Of a stretch of DNA of 64,000 nucleotides, positions 1 through 8,175 are shown piece after piece (within the stretch, counting starts at the first letter, position 1; each line of letters begins with the position of its first letter). This DNA comes from Kribbella sandramycini (GTDB lineage: Bacteria > Actinomycetota > Actinomycetes > Propionibacteriales > Kribbellaceae): assembly GCF_013131805.1 (NCBI RefSeq), contig NZ_JABJRC010000003.1:744001-808000 (forward strand), written 5' to 3'. A model generated the notes under the pieces. The model was not told where the DNA came from. It made no database searches and worked only from the letters and a program-made list of their open reading frames with translations. A program made the position numbers and the translations under genes.

Positions 1-298
1 CTGCGGCCAGCGCGAGCAGCACAAGCAGGATGCCGGTGCGCAGCACGTCCTTGTCCTTGGTGCCGAACCAGGCGATCGCCAGATCCTTCAGCCAGGCCGG
101 GACGCGGTCGATGAACGCCGAACCGATCGCGACGACAGGTGTCTGTCGAGTACCGAGAAGGCCGGCTGTGACGCTACCGGTCGCCAGACCGGCAAGGGCG
201 GCCAGGACACCGGCTGCTGCGCCACGCCAACGGGTCGCACGGCGTCCGTCGTACCGGCGCTGGGAGGCCTGCTCGCGTTCGGCCAACTGCTGGTCCAC
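1..298 (-). CDS. Molybdopterin-dependent oxidoreductase (sulfite-oxidase-like), 3' end cut by window
   Basis: Only the N-terminal 99 residues lie in the window; the gene runs off the left edge. The visible part has a charged cytoplasmic start, a first transmembrane helix at about residues 24-48, a short stretch with the pattern AIGSAFIDRVPAWLKDLAI and FGTKDK, and the start of a second helix. This membrane prelude is what I know from actinobacterial membrane-anchored sulfite oxidase/YedY-type molybdoenzymes; the catalytic domain is not visible. The GTG start at 298 is fixed by an in-frame stop two codons upstream and a GAGG ribosome site. Confidence 0.7.
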   Translation of the reverse strand, partial: MDQQLAEREQASQRRYDGRRATRWRGAAAGVLAALAGLATGSVTAGLLGTRQTPVVAIGSAFIDRVPAWLKDLAIAWFGTKDKDVLRTGILLVLLALAA

Positions 299-400
299 AC
301 CTCAACCCTGACGCGGCGAGGCGCCCGACACCAGTCGAGCGCCTCATCCGTTAGTAGCGGGTAATGCTGATGAAGTTGTGTTCTCGCCTTGGTGCGCTGT

Positions 401-928
401 TCAGAGTGCCGGACGGCCGTTCGGCCAGCGGCGTGCGTTGTCCCGGACGCGGCGCAGCTTGCCGAGCACGACGTCGCGCTCGTCGGCCAGCTGCGTCATC
501 CACAGGCTGTCGATCTCCAGGAGGTGGTCCGGCAACGCTTCGCGCAGCCGGCGCTTCCCCTCCTCGGTGAGGACTGCGTACGAGCCGCGGGCGTCGTCCG
601 GACACGGCTCACGGCGTACCAGGCCGAGGTTCTCGGCACGGTCGACGAGCCGGGTGATGCCGCCGGTCGTGACGGTCAGCTCCCGGGCCAGGGAGGTCAA
701 ACGCTGCTTTTCCCCGTGACTGCGGGCCAGCCGCAGCAACAGTTCGAACATTGCCATTTGCAGACCACTGCGCTTGAGAGAGTGCCGCATCAGCTGGTCC
801 AGCTCGGCTGCTGCTTCACGCAACAGCCCGTAGGCAGTGATGACGTCGCTTTCCCATGGTTCGGTGACGCGCGGGGGTTCTGCATCGGCGAGCGCTAGGG
901 GCGAGCAAAGCGAAGGCGCGATGGTCAT
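401..928 (-). CDS. MarR family transcriptional regulator
   Basis: 175 residues, the usual length for MarR. A winged helix-turn-helix lies at about residues 55-125, with the typical LTSLARELTVTTGGITRLVDRAENLGLV-like recognition region (shown here in part) followed by a wing with an RGSYAVLTEEGKR pattern. Flanking helices form the dimer region. It probably senses a small aromatic or phenolic ligand, but nothing local names one: the gene upstream is divergent and unrelated, the gene downstream is the molybdoenzyme on the same strand about 100 bp away. An imperfect palindrome lies just upstream and suggests autoregulation. Confidence 0.9.
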   Translation of the reverse strand: MTIAPSLCSPLALADAEPPRVTEPWESDVITAYGLLREAAAELDQLMRHSLKRSGLQMAMFELLLRLARSHGEKQRLTSLARELTVTTGGITRLVDRAENLGLVRREPCPDDARGSYAVLTEEGKRRLREALPDHLLEIDSLWMTQLADERDVVLGKLRRVRDNARRWPNGRPAL

Positions 929-942
929 GCGCGGACTCTAGT

Positions 943-959
943 AGTTGACTAGGTCACTT
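943..959. promoter_or_regulatory. Candidate MarR operator
   Basis: AGTTGAC-TAG-GTCACTT is an imperfect inverted repeat (5 of 7 arm positions pair) 15 bp upstream of the MarR start codon. The TTGAC/GTCAA type of arm is common for MarR sites. Autoregulation is inference. Confidence 0.4.
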
Positions 960-1102
960 CGCTACACGGGGTGACCTATCGGCTACAGATCGCCTGGTGA
1001 TCGCAAACCTCCTGAGCGTAACCAACGACCTGTCCAGACCAGTACGCGGGGGCCTGTGGATAACTTCCGCGGCGGTCGAGCGGAAACTGGCAATCTCTTG
1101 AC

Positions 1103-1876
1103 ATGACCGAGACCGATGACACCAAAACCCCTTACGGGCCGGGGTTCACCGCCGCGTGCATCGTGATCGTCGCCGTGCTCGTCTGCGGTGTGGTCCTGCT
1201 CGTCGCGGGCCGCGGCGCCGACGCCGGCGACGCCACCACCCACCTCGCGGATCCGGCCGCCGCGGCGGCCGGCGCGCGAGCGGGGGAGGCCGGCGCGCCG
1301 CTCGCCACCGCCGAGCCCGCGGCGCCGCCGGTGGGTCGAGCGGGCGGGTGCGGCGGTTCGGCGTCCGACCGAAGTGTGCCGAGCAAGGCGCCGGCGGTCG
1401 ACGGTTGGGAGGTGAGTAACCGGGTCGTCGTCCCGCGCTCGGCTGCGGTCGGCCCGGCGAAAACCGATCCTGACGGGTTCCGGCGCTGTTTCGCGCACTC
1501 GCCGACCGGCGCGCTGTACGCCGCGTACAACGCGCTGGCCGCGATGGCGGATCAGAGCAAGCTGGTGTCGATCGCGCGCAGGCTGATGCTGCCCAGCGCG
1601 GAGACGGAGCAGCTGATTCGCCAGCTGAGCAAGGAGTCCGCGACCGGTTTCTCGTCGGTGCAGCCGACGGGTTATCGGATGCTCGCCGCGGCCGATGACC
1701 GCGTGACGGTGTTGCTCGCGCTCCCGGTCGAGTCGGTCTACATGAGCGCGACCTTGACCCTGGTCTGGCATCAGGGCGATTGGCGGCTGCAGCCGCCGCC
1801 ACCAGGCGAAGCGGTCGGCGCGCCGTTCGCCCAACACCGTGACCTCGGCGACTTCGTGAAGTGGAGTGGGATCTGA
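1103..1876 (+). CDS. Membrane-anchored hypothetical protein paired with TrbL-like protein
   Basis: 257 residues. One hydrophobic segment at about 14-37 is followed by an Ala/Pro-rich linker to about residue 100 and a folded domain to the C-terminus containing a conserved-looking FAHSPTGALYAAYNALAA stretch. I do not recognise a catalytic motif. Proteins of this layout sit next to TrbL/VirB6-like proteins in actinobacterial conjugation-like loci, so a role in a membrane channel complex is inferred from the neighbour. Its stop codon overlaps the next start (TGATG), so the two are translationally coupled. Confidence 0.75.
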   Translation: MTETDDTKTPYGPGFTAACIVIVAVLVCGVVLLVAGRGADAGDATTHLADPAAAAAGARAGEAGAPLATAEPAAPPVGRAGGCGGSASDRSVPSKAPAVDGWEVSNRVVVPRSAAVGPAKTDPDGFRRCFAHSPTGALYAAYNALAAMADQSKLVSIARRLMLPSAETEQLIRQLSKESATGFSSVQPTGYRMLAAADDRVTVLLALPVESVYMSATLTLVWHQGDWRLQPPPPGEAVGAPFAQHRDLGDFVKWSGI

Positions 1877-3306
1877 TGTGTGGGCGGATGGACCTCGAAT
1901 GTCACGTCAGTGAAGGTGTCCAAGCCGTCGCCAACGGCTGGCTGGAGAACGCCCGCCGGATGGCCGCCGACTTCTTCACCTCGGCGCTGAACTCGCAGGC
2001 GACGTTCTGGGTGAAGACCGAGACGCCTGTCCAACTGGCCACGACGGCCGACCAGCAGAGCTGGACGAACAGCGTCCCGGTTGCGTTCGTCCACGAGAAG
2101 ACGTTGATCCTGACCGGTGCGATCTTCACGCTGGCGATCATCATCGCCGGCGTCCGGATGGCCTGGGAGCAGCGCGCGCGGCCGTTGCAGGAGCTGCTCA
2201 AAGCGATGCTGATCTTCGTCCTGGTCTCCGCGGCCGGGACGGCGGTCATCCAACTGCTGGTCGAGTGGTCAGATGCCTTCGCGCTCGATGTCGTGCAGAG
2301 CGCGACCGGCGGCGCCACCTTCACCGATCGCTTGCAGACCATGATGGGCGCGCAGGATTACGGCGGCCTGGCCGATCTGAAGTCGGGGCTGATGATGATC
2401 CTGCTCTTCCAGGTGGCCGGGATCGCGTCACTGATCCAGATCGTGTTGCTGTTGGTCCGGTCGGCGATGCTGGTGCTGCTCGGCGCGACGCTGCCGCTCG
2501 CCGCGGCGGCGACGAACACCGAGATGGGTAAGGCCTGGTTCCGCAAGTACTGCGCGTGGACGTTGGCGTTCATCGCCTACAAACCCGCGGCGGCGCTGAT
2601 CTATGCGGCCGCGATCAAGCTCAAGGAACAGGAGATGCTGGGCCCGGGCGGCGGCCTGACCGGTGCGATGACGGCGCTGATGATGATGGCGCTCGCGATC
2701 TTTGCGCTGCCGGCGTTGCTCCGGTTCGCCGTACCGATCACGGCGGCGGCGTCCGGCGGGGGCGCGGGGATGGGCAGCTCGGTGGCTGATCCGGGTGGGT
2801 TGGCGACCGGTGCGATCAACGTCGGGCGTGCCCGGTCGGGTAGTGCCTTGGGCGGCGCCTCAGGTGGTGGCTTGGGCGGTTCTGCTGGGGGTAGCGCGCT
2901 GGGCGGGGGTGCGTCCGGTGCGCGCTCGGTGGGAGCGGCCGCGGGTCTCGGGGCAGCGGCTGGCGCGGTGACCGCGGCGCGGAAGGCCAGCGGGGCGCTC
3001 TCCGGAGCAGCGGCGCACTCTGCCGGTGAGAGTGGCGGCGGGTCGGGTACGCCGAGCTCCTTCCCGCGCGGGTCAGGCGGTGGGGGTGGTGGCGGTCGCT
3101 CGGGCGGCGGCTCCCGTGGCGGCGGCGGTGGGCGCAACCTGCCGCCGGGCCGGGGTGGTGTTTCAGGCGGTGGTGCGTCCGGCGGAGGTTGGGGCGGTGA
3201 GGCATCCGGTGGTGGCTGGGGAGGTGGGCCGTCGGGGGCGTCCGGTGGGAGTCCGTCGTACGCCGGATCGGTGCCGGAGCCGGCCGGGCCGTCGGGTAAC
3301 TGGTGA
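1876..3306 (+). CDS. TrbL/VirB6-like polytopic membrane protein
   Basis: 476 residues. About six to seven membrane segments lie between residues 75 and 290 (for example 76-95, 108-130, 171-212, 225-247, 263-287), preceded by an exported N-terminal part. From about residue 290 the protein is a low-complexity Gly/Ser/Ala-rich tail. This is the layout of TrbL/VirB6 channel components of type IV secretion. ATG 1876 is preferred over an in-frame GTG at 1861 because GGAG lies 9 bp upstream and the stop of the preceding gene overlaps it. No VirB4, VirD4 or relaxase gene is nearby, so this looks like an orphan pair. Confidence 0.75.
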   Translation: MCGRMDLECHVSEGVQAVANGWLENARRMAADFFTSALNSQATFWVKTETPVQLATTADQQSWTNSVPVAFVHEKTLILTGAIFTLAIIIAGVRMAWEQRARPLQELLKAMLIFVLVSAAGTAVIQLLVEWSDAFALDVVQSATGGATFTDRLQTMMGAQDYGGLADLKSGLMMILLFQVAGIASLIQIVLLLVRSAMLVLLGATLPLAAAATNTEMGKAWFRKYCAWTLAFIAYKPAAALIYAAAIKLKEQEMLGPGGGLTGAMTALMMMALAIFALPALLRFAVPITAAASGGGAGMGSSVADPGGLATGAINVGRARSGSALGGASGGGLGGSAGGSALGGGASGARSVGAAAGLGAAAGAVTAARKASGALSGAAAHSAGESGGGSGTPSSFPRGSGGGGGGGRSGGGSRGGGGGRNLPPGRGGVSGGGASGGGWGGEASGGGWGGGPSGASGGSPSYAGSVPEPAGPSGNW

Positions 3307-3340
3307 AACCGGGTTGCTGTGCGTGGCCGGGGCTTGAACG

Positions 3341-4120
3341 ATGGCGTTCATGAAGCTGGAGCGGATCGCGCTGATCTCGGACGTGCACGGCAACCTGACC
3401 GCACTGGAGGCGGTCCTCGCGGATATCGCCGCCCGCGGTATCACCAGGATCTTCAACCTCGGCGACTACGCCGGCAAAGGCCCGCGCGGCCAGGCCGTCG
3501 TCGACCGCTGCCGCGAGCTGTGCGAGGTGAACATCCTCGGCAACTGGGACGACTTCATCCCCAACCCCGACAAAGAAGGCGATTCGGCGGCCATGCTCTG
3601 GTGGCGGCACGAGCTGCGCGCCGACCAGCGGGCGTGGCTGCGCGATCTCCCGTTCTGCCACGACTTCGAGCTCAGCGGCCGGCAGATCCGGCTCTTCCAC
3701 GCCTCCGCGACGAGCGTCCATGACCGCGTCCATTTCGCGAAGGACACCACGGCGTACCTCGGCATGTTCGAGAACACCCCGGCCACCGGCGACGGTCCGG
3801 TGCCGACCGTCGTCGGGTACGGCGACGTCCACGACGCCTACTGCGAGACCGACCTCGGCCGCACCCTCTTCAACGTCGGCTCCGTCGGCAACAGCCTCGG
3901 CGACCCCACCCCCGTCTACGTCATCCTCGAAGGCGGCGCCGATGCCACCGCCCCGTTCTCGATCCAGTTCGTCCGCGTCCCGTACGACGCCCAGGCCGAG
4001 CTGGTCATTGCCCAAGCCCTCGGCGCCCCCGCCCTCGACGGCTACGAAGCCGAGATCCTGCACGGCATCTACCGCGGCGACTTCTACGCCGGCCAGGCCC
4101 CGACGTACCACCAGCCCTGA
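3341..4120 (+). CDS. Metallophosphoesterase family protein (YfcE/MJ0936-like)
   Basis: 259 residues with the full set of calcineurin-like metal motifs: SDVHGN at 13-18, GDYAGKGP near 46, GNWDD near 67, a GDVH near 160 and GSVGNSLGDPTPVY near 184. The short fold and motif spacing match cytosolic phosphodiesterases of the YfcE/MJ0936 group. The physiological substrate cannot be read from the sequence. An in-frame ATG at 3350 is an alternative start. It is the last gene on this strand before a convergent GNAT gene. Confidence 0.88.
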   Translation: MAFMKLERIALISDVHGNLTALEAVLADIAARGITRIFNLGDYAGKGPRGQAVVDRCRELCEVNILGNWDDFIPNPDKEGDSAAMLWWRHELRADQRAWLRDLPFCHDFELSGRQIRLFHASATSVHDRVHFAKDTTAYLGMFENTPATGDGPVPTVVGYGDVHDAYCETDLGRTLFNVGSVGNSLGDPTPVYVILEGGADATAPFSIQFVRVPYDAQAELVIAQALGAPALDGYEAEILHGIYRGDFYAGQAPTYHQP

Positions 4121-4133
4121 TGGGGCACAGCCC

Positions 4134-4763
4134 TCAAAAGAACAGAATCTCGGAGCCGACGATCCGATAACCCGCGGCGAGGAAGGCGCGGAACGAGGCG
4201 GCATTGCCAGGAGTGACCTGCGCCCAGATGTGCGCGTCGGCCGGGATCAGCGCGCGGGCCGCTTGCGCGAGCCGGCGACCGTGCCCGCGCCCTTGGACGG
4301 AGTCGGGGACCTCGATCGCACATTCGAGGCGACCGGCGACGCCGCGCCCGACGATGACGACTCCGCCGTACGGATCGACGTACGCGCGGACGTCGTCGCG
4401 GTACTGCAACGCCCGGACGATGCGCGGATGGGTGTGATCGGTGAGCTCTTCGAGGTTGCTGACGAGGTCGGAGGCGGGCTGCGCGGGCGCGAGCAGCATC
4501 GCGTCCAGGCAGTGCGCCTCCCGGCCGGTGGCTTCGGCGAGCGCGGTCAGGAACGGCGGGGCGACCGGGGCGACCATGTCCTCGGGTGGGAGCCGCTCGG
4601 CGACCCAGGCGGCGTCCACCTCGGCGGCGATCACGGTGTGTGCGGTGAACGCCATCACACACGCCTCGCGCGCGGACGGCGCTGAGACGACGGTCACGCC
4701 GAGGTCCGGGGGCGGGAAGGCATCATGTTCGATGGAGCGCAGGATCTGCGTGAGAGTTGTCAT
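4134..4763 (-). CDS. GNAT family N-acetyltransferase
   Basis: 209 residues. The acetyl-CoA binding signature lies in the C-terminal half (VPDSVQGRGHGRRLAQAAR), followed by the typical PGNAASFRAFLAAGYR strand-helix near the end. The N-terminal half is divergent and probably binds the acceptor, which is unknown. Start ATG 4763 is chosen because the extended frame upstream would reach into the leader of the divergent lyase gene. It converges on the phosphoesterase with a 13-bp gap. Confidence 0.85.
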   Translation of the reverse strand: MTTLTQILRSIEHDAFPPPDLGVTVVSAPSAREACVMAFTAHTVIAAEVDAAWVAERLPPEDMVAPVAPPFLTALAEATGREAHCLDAMLLAPAQPASDLVSNLEELTDHTHPRIVRALQYRDDVRAYVDPYGGVVIVGRGVAGRLECAIEVPDSVQGRGHGRRLAQAARALIPADAHIWAQVTPGNAASFRAFLAAGYRIVGSEILFF

Positions 4764-4804
4764 CACGACCCATTCTGGTGGCGAACCCACCGTACGGAGG
4801 CGTT

Positions 4805-5731
4805 ATGCGGAAGCCGCAGCGGGTGCAGACCGACGGACTGCCTGAGCAGGTGACGATCTACGAGGTCGGCGCCCGGGACGGCCTGCAGAACGAGTCGGCG
4901 ATCGTCGACGTCGCCGTGAAGGCCGAGTTCATCAACCGCCTGGTCGACGCGGGCCTGCGGACGGTCGAGACGACCAGCTTCGTGCACCCGAAGTGGGTTC
5001 CCCAGTTGGCCGACGCGGCCGAGCTGCTCGAGTTGCTCGACCTGCCGGACGACGTCCGCGCCCCCGTCCTGGTCCCGAACGAGCGCGGCCTGGACCGGGC
5101 CCTCGCCGCCGGCGTCCGCGAGATCGCGATCTTCGCCAGCGCCACCGAGACCTTCGCCGCCAAGAACCTGAACTCCACCCTCGACGACCAGTTCACCATG
5201 TTCACCCCGACCATCCGCCGCGCCCTCGACGAAGGTCTGCGCGTCCGCGGCTACGTCTCCATGTGTTACGGCGACCCCTGGGAAGGCGACGTCCCCCTCG
5301 ACCAGGTCGTCACAGTAGGCGCCCGCCTCATCGACCTCGGCTGCCACGAGCTCTCCCTCGGCGACACCATCGGCGTAGCCACCCCCGGCCACGTCACCGC
5401 CCTCATCAACGCCTTCACCGCCGCCAACGTCCCCCCAACCCACTTGGCCGTCCACTTCCACGACACCTATGGCCAAGCCCTCGCCAACACCCTCACCGCC
5501 CTCCACTCCGGCATCACCACCATTGACAGCTCCGCCGGTGGCCTAGGCGGCTGCCCCTACGCCGAATCCGCCACCGGCAACCTCGCCACCGAAGACCTCC
5601 TCTGGCAACTAGAAGGCCTAGGCATCAAAACCGGCGTAAACCTGGAAAAACTGGTAACCACCAGCACCTGGATGTCCCACCAACTCGGCAAACCCTCCCC
5701 CAGTCGAGTACTCCAAGCCCTAGCCAACTAA
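4805..5731 (+). CDS. Hydroxymethylglutaryl-CoA lyase
   Basis: 308 residues, normal length for the family. It cleaves HMG-CoA to acetoacetate and acetyl-CoA in leucine breakdown. Visible motifs are EVGARDGLQNE at 20-30 (TIM barrel start and metal Asp), the HFHDTYGQALAN metal-binding His pair, and the GLGGCPYAESATGN loop with the catalytic Cys. A GGAGG ribosome site lies 4 bp before ATG 4805. No other leucine-degradation gene is adjacent. Odd: from about 5280 the codons become strikingly C- and A-ending (including CTA, GTA and AAA), unlike the first half. Confidence 0.93.
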   Translation: MRKPQRVQTDGLPEQVTIYEVGARDGLQNESAIVDVAVKAEFINRLVDAGLRTVETTSFVHPKWVPQLADAAELLELLDLPDDVRAPVLVPNERGLDRALAAGVREIAIFASATETFAAKNLNSTLDDQFTMFTPTIRRALDEGLRVRGYVSMCYGDPWEGDVPLDQVVTVGARLIDLGCHELSLGDTIGVATPGHVTALINAFTAANVPPTHLAVHFHDTYGQALANTLTALHSGITTIDSSAGGLGGCPYAESATGNLATEDLLWQLEGLGIKTGVNLEKLVTTSTWMSHQLGKPSPSRVLQALAN

Positions 5732-5778
5732 CCCAGCAACCGCCCGAGCCCAGCTCACCAGAGCAGGCACCTCGCGCG

Positions 5779-5838
5779 ACCTCCTGCGGCCGCCGACCAG
5801 GTGAGCACCAGCAAACACTTCGGCCGCCGTGGCAAACC
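5779..5838. repeat. 60-bp intergenic repeat, copy 1 (diverged)
   Basis: Begins ACCTCCTGCGGCCGCCGAC and ends CGGCCGCCGTGGCAAACC. It matches copies 2 and 3 at both ends but differs in the middle. The 20 bp upstream (GCAGGCACCTCGCG-type) resemble the flank of copy 3. Confidence 0.8.
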
Positions 5839-5954
5839 CCGCCCGGCGCGAGCCGACTCCCACCAGGCCAGCACTGCCCGACCAGCCAGCCACCGCGCCG
5901 GCCAACCCCGGCCAGCCACCGCCCCAACCACCCGCCCCGACAGGCTGACAGCCC

Positions 5955-6014
5955 ACCTCCTGCGGCCGCCGACTAGGTGAGCAGAAGCGAATGGCTCGGC
6001 CGCCGTGACAGACC
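5955..6014. repeat. 60-bp intergenic repeat, copy 2
   Basis: Nearly identical to copy 3. Each unit contains CGGCCGCC twice, and since CGGCCG is self-complementary, each unit can also fold. The downstream flank (CGAGTCGACTCG) resembles that of copy 1 (CGAGCCGACTCC), so the true unit may be about 80-100 bp. Confidence 0.85.
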
Positions 6015-6058
6015 CGCCATGTTCGAGTCGACTCGTAAGCGGGCAGGTGCCTCGTGTC

Positions 6059-6118
6059 ACCTCCTGCGGCCGCCGACCTGGTGAGCAGAAGCGAATGGCT
6101 CGGCCGCCGTGACAGACC
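6059..6118. repeat. 60-bp intergenic repeat, copy 3
   Basis: Differs from copy 2 at only a couple of positions in 60. Copy 2 and copy 3 begin 104 bp apart, copies 1 and 2 begin 176 bp apart, so the array is irregular and not a CRISPR. Confidence 0.85.
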
Positions 6119-6149
6119 GAGCCTGGGGGGTGAGTGAGCTGGGGTGGGG

Positions 6150-6845
6150 TTAGGGCTCGATGGGGCGGGGGATTCGGCGGACAAGGGACTTATCGGCGTA
6201 CTGGCCGACGCGGTAGGTGGACCAGCCGTCTACTCCGGCGCCGACGGCGCCGCCGAGGAGGGGGACGCGGCGGGTGACGGTGAGAGCCATGCGTTTGCCA
6301 CTGACTCGGGCGATCAGCTCGGCGACGACCTCGGCGGAGACCTGCCGGTCGAGGTCGGGATCGAAGACGGGTGCGGTGGCGATCGCGAGTGGTGAGGTCG
6401 GCAGACTCGACTTCTTCAGACGGTCGGTGACGCCGTCCTCGCCGAGCAGACAGGTGATGACCGCCGTCCGCACGCGGGGATCGTCGAGGTCGTACCCACG
6501 CAGGTGGGCAATAGCCGCGACCATCCGCGCCTGCACTATCGCCAGTCCGGTCATGTTCGCCGGCAACGCGACCGGCAGCGTGACCAGCCCGCCGATGCTC
6601 GTGACAAACCCCTGCACACCGGCCAACCGAATGTGCTGATCGATCACCGCCTCGATCGCCAGTTGCACATCACCCCCGGACTTCGAGAGCTTGTTCTCGG
6701 CGATCCGCTCCGCCCCGGGAAACCGCTGATATCCGTCGATGGCGAACTCGAGTACCTGACGCAGTACGCCGGCCGCGGCTTGCGGCGCGAACCGCTGGGC
6801 GGCGGGCGCGAGGCTGCTCGCGACGAACCTGGCTACTCCAGCCAC
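6150..6845 (-). CDS. EcsC family protein
   Basis: 231 residues. The EcsC family pattern is seen in the central helical region: VIDQHIRLAGVQGFVTSIGG, then LPVALPANMTGLAIVQARMVAAIAHLRGYD, then CLLGEDG. The two Gly/Ala-rich hydrophobic stretches may associate with membrane. The function of EcsC in actinobacteria is not settled. GTG 6845 is chosen because AAGGAGC sits 4 bp upstream; a longer frame has no such site. Its upstream region is an extreme G-run tract on the coding strand. Confidence 0.85.
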   Translation of the reverse strand: MAGVARFVASSLAPAAQRFAPQAAAGVLRQVLEFAIDGYQRFPGAERIAENKLSKSGGDVQLAIEAVIDQHIRLAGVQGFVTSIGGLVTLPVALPANMTGLAIVQARMVAAIAHLRGYDLDDPRVRTAVITCLLGEDGVTDRLKKSSLPTSPLAIATAPVFDPDLDRQVSAEVVAELIARVSGKRMALTVTRRVPLLGGAVGAGVDGWSTYRVGQYADKSLVRRIPRPIEP

Positions 6846-7509
6846 GGTGCTCCTTCCCGCCCACCCCACGAGTCCGAGACCAGGCGTACTTCAACTCTAC
6901 GTCCCCCAAGTACCCCAAGCACCCCACCCAACCCCCACTCCCCCCTGACCCCACCCCGACCCCCACCACCCGACCCCGACCACCTCCCACCCACCCCACC
7001 TCCCACCCACCCGGCCTTCCGCTCCCCGCTCCACCGACCAGCAGCCACTCCGCCCTCGCCCCACCGCCCCGCCCGCTAGCCAACTCGCCCTGACTTCGCT
7101 GCTCCGCCTCGGCTGCCGGTCGCTCCGCCGCCAGCCGCCGCTGCCCCGAGCGCCTGACCACTCCGCCCAGCCAGCGACCTCACCTCCCCACCTTCCGCTT
7201 CCCGCCCCGCCCCGCGCCCAGCAGCCGTTCCGTCGCCCGCTTCACCCTCCGCCCCGCCCCGCGCCGCTCCGCCTCGTACCGCGTTGCTCCGCCCCGCCTC
7301 GCGCTTCACGCCCGCGCCGGTCGGCAGCCATCCCGCTGCCGGCTTTCGTTGCTCCGATCCGACCGCTAGTCACCCCGCCGCTCCGTCCGACTGTCAGTCA
7401 CCCTGCTGCCGCTGCGCCGACCGTCCGCCGGTCCACCGTGCGCTGGTCCTCCGCCTCCTGGGTGTGCCGCCCTCACGGCGTACGGGTAGTGGGGTGTCAG
7501 GATGTGGGG
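6846..7509. other. 664-bp gene-free spacer, extremely C-rich on + strand
   Basis: Spacer between the divergent EcsC and aat genes. Bases 6961-7020 contain by hand count 42 C and 4 G. From about 7080 it becomes a mosaic of CTCCGC and CGCCCCG words, with CGCCCCGCCCCGCGCC occurring twice (near 7203 and 7250). Open frames here have low-complexity translations and no family resemblance, so I call no gene. Confidence 0.6.
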
Positions 7510-8175
7510 GTGCCTGTTGAGCCTGCGCCTTCGTTGTGGGACTTTCCGCCGGTGAGTGTGGCGGGGGACAGCGATGTGGTGGCGGGTGGGGCTGACTTGG
7601 CGCCGGGGACGGTGTTGGCGGCGTACCGGCGGGGGTTGTTTCCGATGCCGGACCGGCGGGCTTCGGTGTTGTGGTGGTCGCCGGTCGAGCGTGGGGTGAT
7701 CGAGGTCGCGGGGTATCGGCCGACGCGGACGGTACGGCGGGCGCGGGCGAAGTTCGAGATCCGGGTGAACACGGCGTTCGACGCCGTCATCCGTGCGTGC
7801 GCCGACCCGCGGCGGACCGGCGCGTGGATCGATCGCGACATCATCGCGTCGTACACCGAGCTGCACCGGCTCGGCTGGGTGCACTCGGTCGAGGCGTGGG
7901 ACGGCGACCAGCTGGCCGGCGGTCTGTACGGCGTCGCGATCGGCGGGCTGTTCGCCGGGGAGTCGATGTTCCACCACCGGACCGACGGCTCCAAGGCCGC
8001 CGTCGCCGGGCTGATCGAGCTGCTCGACGACGAGTACGCCGAGCAGCGCGTCTTCGACATCCAGTGGGTGACCGACCACCTCGCGACGATGGGCGCGATC
8101 GCGATCCCGCGCGCCGACTACGTCCGCCGGGTCGACGCGGCGCTCGCCCTGCCGCTACCGCGCGCCTTCAGCTGA
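7510..8175 (+). CDS. aat: Leucyl/phenylalanyl-tRNA-protein transferase
   Basis: 221 residues. Transfers Leu or Phe from charged tRNA to N-terminal Arg/Lys of proteins, making them ClpS/ClpAP substrates (N-degron pathway). Diagnostic motifs are AYRRGLFPMPD, LWWSPVERGVI, the AYRRG-type loop, a central GLYGVAIGGLFAGESMF and the C-terminal FDIQWVTDHLATMGA. GTG 7510 has AGGA 7 bp upstream; the frame stays open further upstream only into low-complexity spacer. It converges on the TetR gene with an 8-bp overlap. Confidence 0.93.
   Translation: MPVEPAPSLWDFPPVSVAGDSDVVAGGADLAPGTVLAAYRRGLFPMPDRRASVLWWSPVERGVIEVAGYRPTRTVRRARAKFEIRVNTAFDAVIRACADPRRTGAWIDRDIIASYTELHRLGWVHSVEAWDGDQLAGGLYGVAIGGLFAGESMFHHRTDGSKAAVAGLIELLDDEYAEQRVFDIQWVTDHLATMGAIAIPRADYVRRVDAALALPLPRAFS

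Larger units (their letters stand above)
5732..6149. other. 418-bp intergenic region with repeats
   Basis: Gap between the HMG-CoA lyase and EcsC stop codons. I see no convincing gene. It holds three copies of a 60-bp repeat and changes from C-rich to G-rich on the + strand near 6120. Confidence 0.7.

Noticed and set aside
5779..6118. Possible CRISPR array
   Set aside because: Only three 60-bp units, unequal spacers of 116 and 44 bp, no cas genes.
6670..7309. Several Gly/Arg-rich open frames in the aat-EcsC spacer
   Set aside because: They follow the extreme base skew, lack ribosome sites and resemble no family.
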